Shown here: piece by piece, positions 62,463 through 64,000 of the stretch
How positions within the stretch are numbered: the first letter of the stretch is position 1
Layout of the letters: every line of letters starts with the position of its first letter
Assembly (NCBI GenBank): GCA_030684935.1
Contig: JAUXXH010000058.1
Location: 62,001-126,000, forward strand
DNA from: Pseudolabrys sp.
GTDB taxonomy: Bacteria; Pseudomonadota; Alphaproteobacteria; Rhizobiales; Xanthobacteraceae
Direction of reading: 5' to 3'
DNA: 64,000 bases
Notes under the pieces: model-generated
What the model was told of the DNA's origin: nothing
Database searches by the model: none
Seen by the model: the letters and a program-made list of their open reading frames with translations, nothing else
Position numbers and translations under genes: made by a program

Positions 62463-63708
62463 CATTCGTGCTCTTCGATCGGAGGCCCGACGCCGTCCGG
62501 CGCGCAGCACACCCATTCTGGTCCGGCAGTTGGAGCGGCTGCTGACGCACATCCAGTTCGGCGAAGTCACCATCGTGCTGCCCAATGGCGACACGCTGCA
62601 CCGGCAGGCGCCGAACGCCGGGCCGAGCGCCAAGCTGGTGATCCGGCGCTGGCGCACGGTGTGGCGCCTGATTACCGGCGGCGAACTGGCTTTTGCCGAA
62701 TCCTTCATCGACGGCGACTGGTGGACGCCGAACCTGATCGCCTTTCTGGAATTCGGCGCGCGCAACGAAACCAGCATGCAGCATGCGATCTCCGGCACGG
62801 CCGCACACCGGCTGATGTGGCGCTGGCAGCACTGGCGCCGGCGCAACACGCGCGGCGGCAGCCGCCGCAACATCGCCCAGCATTATGATCTCGGCAACGC
62901 GTTCTATTCGCTGTGGCTTGACCGGACGATGAACTATTCTTCGGCGTTGTTTTCGCAGAGGGACCAGTCGATTGAGGCGGCGCAGAACGCCAAGCTCGAT
63001 CGCATCGTCGACCTGCTCGATATCCGCGGCGGCGAACGTGTGCTGGAAATCGGCTGCGGCTGGGGCGCGGTGATGGAGCGCCTGCTGCCGCGCTGTCACG
63101 TCACCGGGATCACGCTGTCGGCCGAGCAACTGGCCTTCGTCGAGCAACGCCTGGGCGGCAGCGAAAGCGGGCGCTTCGAGGCACGGCTGCAGGACTACCG
63201 CGATGTGCCGGAGCAGTACGACCGCATCGTCTCCATCGAGATGATCGAGGCGGTCGGTGAACAATACTGGCCGGCCTATTTCGGCAAGCTGCGCCAGGCG
63301 CTCACGCAAGGCGGCACCGTGCTGCTCCAGGCCATCACCATCGCCGAAGACCGCTTCGCGAAGTACCGCAACCAGCCGGACTTCATCCAGCGCTACATTT
63401 TTCCCGGCGGCGTGCTGCCGACCGTCGACATCATCCGGCGCCAGGCGGCGCGCGCCGGCCTCGAACTGGTCGTGCACCAGCCGTTCGGGCAGAGCTACGC
63501 GCGGACGCTGGCGGTGTGGCGCGAACGTTTCCTTGCGGCGTGGCCGGAGATCGAACGGCTCGGCTTCGACGCCTCGTTCAAGCGGATGTGGGAGTATTAC
63601 CTCTGCTATTGCGAGGTCGGCTTCCGCAATTCGGCGATTGATGTGGGTTTTTACAAGCTGAGGCCGGTGGCGGTGCGCGCGGGCGCAGGCGCAGGCGCAG
63701 GCGCCTAA
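62455..63708 (+). CDS. Cyclopropane-fatty-acyl-phospholipid synthase family methyltransferase (second)
   Basis: This 417-residue family member has an N-terminal lipid-binding region (ELAFAESFIDGDWWTPNL, near 77), RNIAQHYDLGNAFYSLWLDRTMNYSSALF near 140, the SAM motif VLEIGCGWGAVMERLLPRC near 195 and SIEMIEAVGEQYWPAYF near 260. ATG 62455 has GGAAG five bases upstream. The C-terminus ends in an alternating Gly-Ala run coded by repeats of GGCGCA. It ends the rightward sigma-E operon and may methylate unsaturated acyl chains like UfaM or form cyclopropanes. Confidence 0.88.
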   Translation: MSDIRALRSEARRRPARSTPILVRQLERLLTHIQFGEVTIVLPNGDTLHRQAPNAGPSAKLVIRRWRTVWRLITGGELAFAESFIDGDWWTPNLIAFLEFGARNETSMQHAISGTAAHRLMWRWQHWRRRNTRGGSRRNIAQHYDLGNAFYSLWLDRTMNYSSALFSQRDQSIEAAQNAKLDRIVDLLDIRGGERVLEIGCGWGAVMERLLPRCHVTGITLSAEQLAFVEQRLGGSESGRFEARLQDYRDVPEQYDRIVSIEMIEAVGEQYWPAYFGKLRQALTQGGTVLLQAITIAEDRFAKYRNQPDFIQRYIFPGGVLPTVDIIRRQAARAGLELVVHQPFGQSYARTLAVWRERFLAAWPEIERLGFDASFKRMWEYYLCYCEVGFRNSAIDVGFYKLRPVAVRAGAGAGAGA

Positions 63709-63857
63709 AACAACGATCGGCTCAGCACATCAATGAGCGCTGGCGGAGAGGGAAAGTTTTTCCGCACGCAATAACCGCATCCGTCCCGGTTACACGTCCA
63801 GGGTGCTGTCGCCTTGGTCCCGGTCGCAACAAACGAGCCCCGGGTTTGGCTGACTGC

Positions 63858-63886
63858 TTGTCTTATTTATTTGCCTCTCCTAATGT
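63858..63886 (+). promoter_or_regulatory. Putative sigma-70 promoter for the last, truncated gene
   Basis: TTGTCT (63858-63863), a 17-base spacer and TAATGT (63881-63886) resemble a housekeeping promoter. It sits about 70 bases before the start codon at 63959, in the otherwise featureless 250-bp gap after the methyltransferase gene. Confidence 0.4.
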
Positions 63887-63958
63887 CCTGCAAATGCCTC
63901 CTCACGTGAGCAGTACGATCATTTCGCGGCGCCCCATAAGCAGTTCAGGGGAATGCGG

Positions 63959-64000
63959 ATGAGCACCGACCTGACGACCCTTGCAGCAACCGAACTGGCT
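63959..64000 (+). CDS. 5' end of a gene, possibly an amidase
   Basis: ATG 63959 is preceded by AGGGG seven bases upstream. The 14 visible codons read MSTDLTTLAATELA. Amidase-signature enzymes often begin in this way (LTxLxATELA), so an amidase is the best guess, but this is too short to be sure. It marks the end of the recognisable cluster. Confidence 0.35.
   Translation, partial: MSTDLTTLAATELA

Noticed and set aside
63740-63775. Possible terminator hairpin (GGAAA/TTTCC) after the last methyltransferase gene
   Set aside because: The stem is only about five to seven pairs and no T-run follows, so it does not meet the standard used for the pufM terminator.

Overview
This 64 kb window is most of the photosynthesis gene cluster (PGC) of a GC-rich purple (anoxygenic phototrophic) alphaproteobacterium. 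Two PpsR paralogues flanking a bacteriophytochrome/heme oxygenase pair, a pufQBALM operon without a visible pufC, a complete spirilloxanthin-type crt set and a form IC (red-like) RuBisCO with CbbX suggest the Bradyrhizobium/Rhodopseudomonas side of the Hyphomicrobiales. This placement is an inference from gene content; there is no rRNA or tRNA gene to check it. Nearly all bases are coding, and many genes are chained by ATGA or GTGA stop/start overlaps.

Layout. (1) Bases 1-10.2 kb, minus strand: bchF-bchN-bchB-bchH-bchL-bchM-lhaA, with lhaA cut by the window edge. (2) 10.4-16.5 kb, plus strand: aerR, ppsR1, bchG, a PucC-family transporter, bchP and a small membrane protein. (3) 16.5-22.8 kb: serine-glyoxylate aminotransferase and cytochrome c2 (minus), ppsR2 and the bacteriophytochrome (plus), heme oxygenase (minus). 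(4) 23-30.7 kb, minus: bchC-bchX-bchY-bchZ-pufQ-pufB-pufA-pufL-pufM, closed by a strong terminator. (5) 30.8-38.9 kb: crtE-crtF (minus), divergent crtD-crtC (plus), and bchO-crtI-crtB (minus). (6) 38.9-48.2 kb: Calvin-cycle genes inside the PGC, with dxs-cbbF-cbbP running straight into bchO-crtI-crtB, preceded by cbbL-cbbS-cbbX-cbbY and a second HAD gene, with divergent cbbR. (7) 48.2-53 kb, minus: ispH-bchI-bchD and an alpha/beta hydrolase. (8) 53-57 kb: an SDR-type protein, hemE, a membrane-anchored hydrolase and a DUF2177 protein. (9) 57-63.7 kb: a sigma-E/ChrR stress locus with two divergent lipid-modification operons (cyclopropane-synthase-like methyltransferases, DUF1295, flavin oxidoreductase, DUF1365). 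The first codons of a gene that may be an amidase end the window.

How it works together. Together the genes would make bacteriochlorophyll a from protoporphyrin IX (ChlIDH-type chelatase, BchM, dark-operative reductase BchLNB, BchF, BchXYZ, BchC, BchG, BchP), spirilloxanthin-type carotenoids (CrtE, B, I, C, D, F), the LH1-reaction centre core, cytochrome c2, isoprenoid precursors (Dxs, IspH) and the Calvin-cycle entry. A recurring operator, TGT-N12-ACA (the PpsR/CrtJ motif), lies at the promoters of bchC, crtE/crtD, dxs, ispH/SDR, ppsR2 and bchF. Several are pairs of palindromes 7-8 bp apart that cover -35 and -10 elements. PpsR1/PpsR2, AerR and the phytochrome would therefore set pigment, precursor and, unusually, Calvin-cycle gene expression from one cluster, while sigma-E/ChrR next door would answer the singlet oxygen that the photosystem produces.
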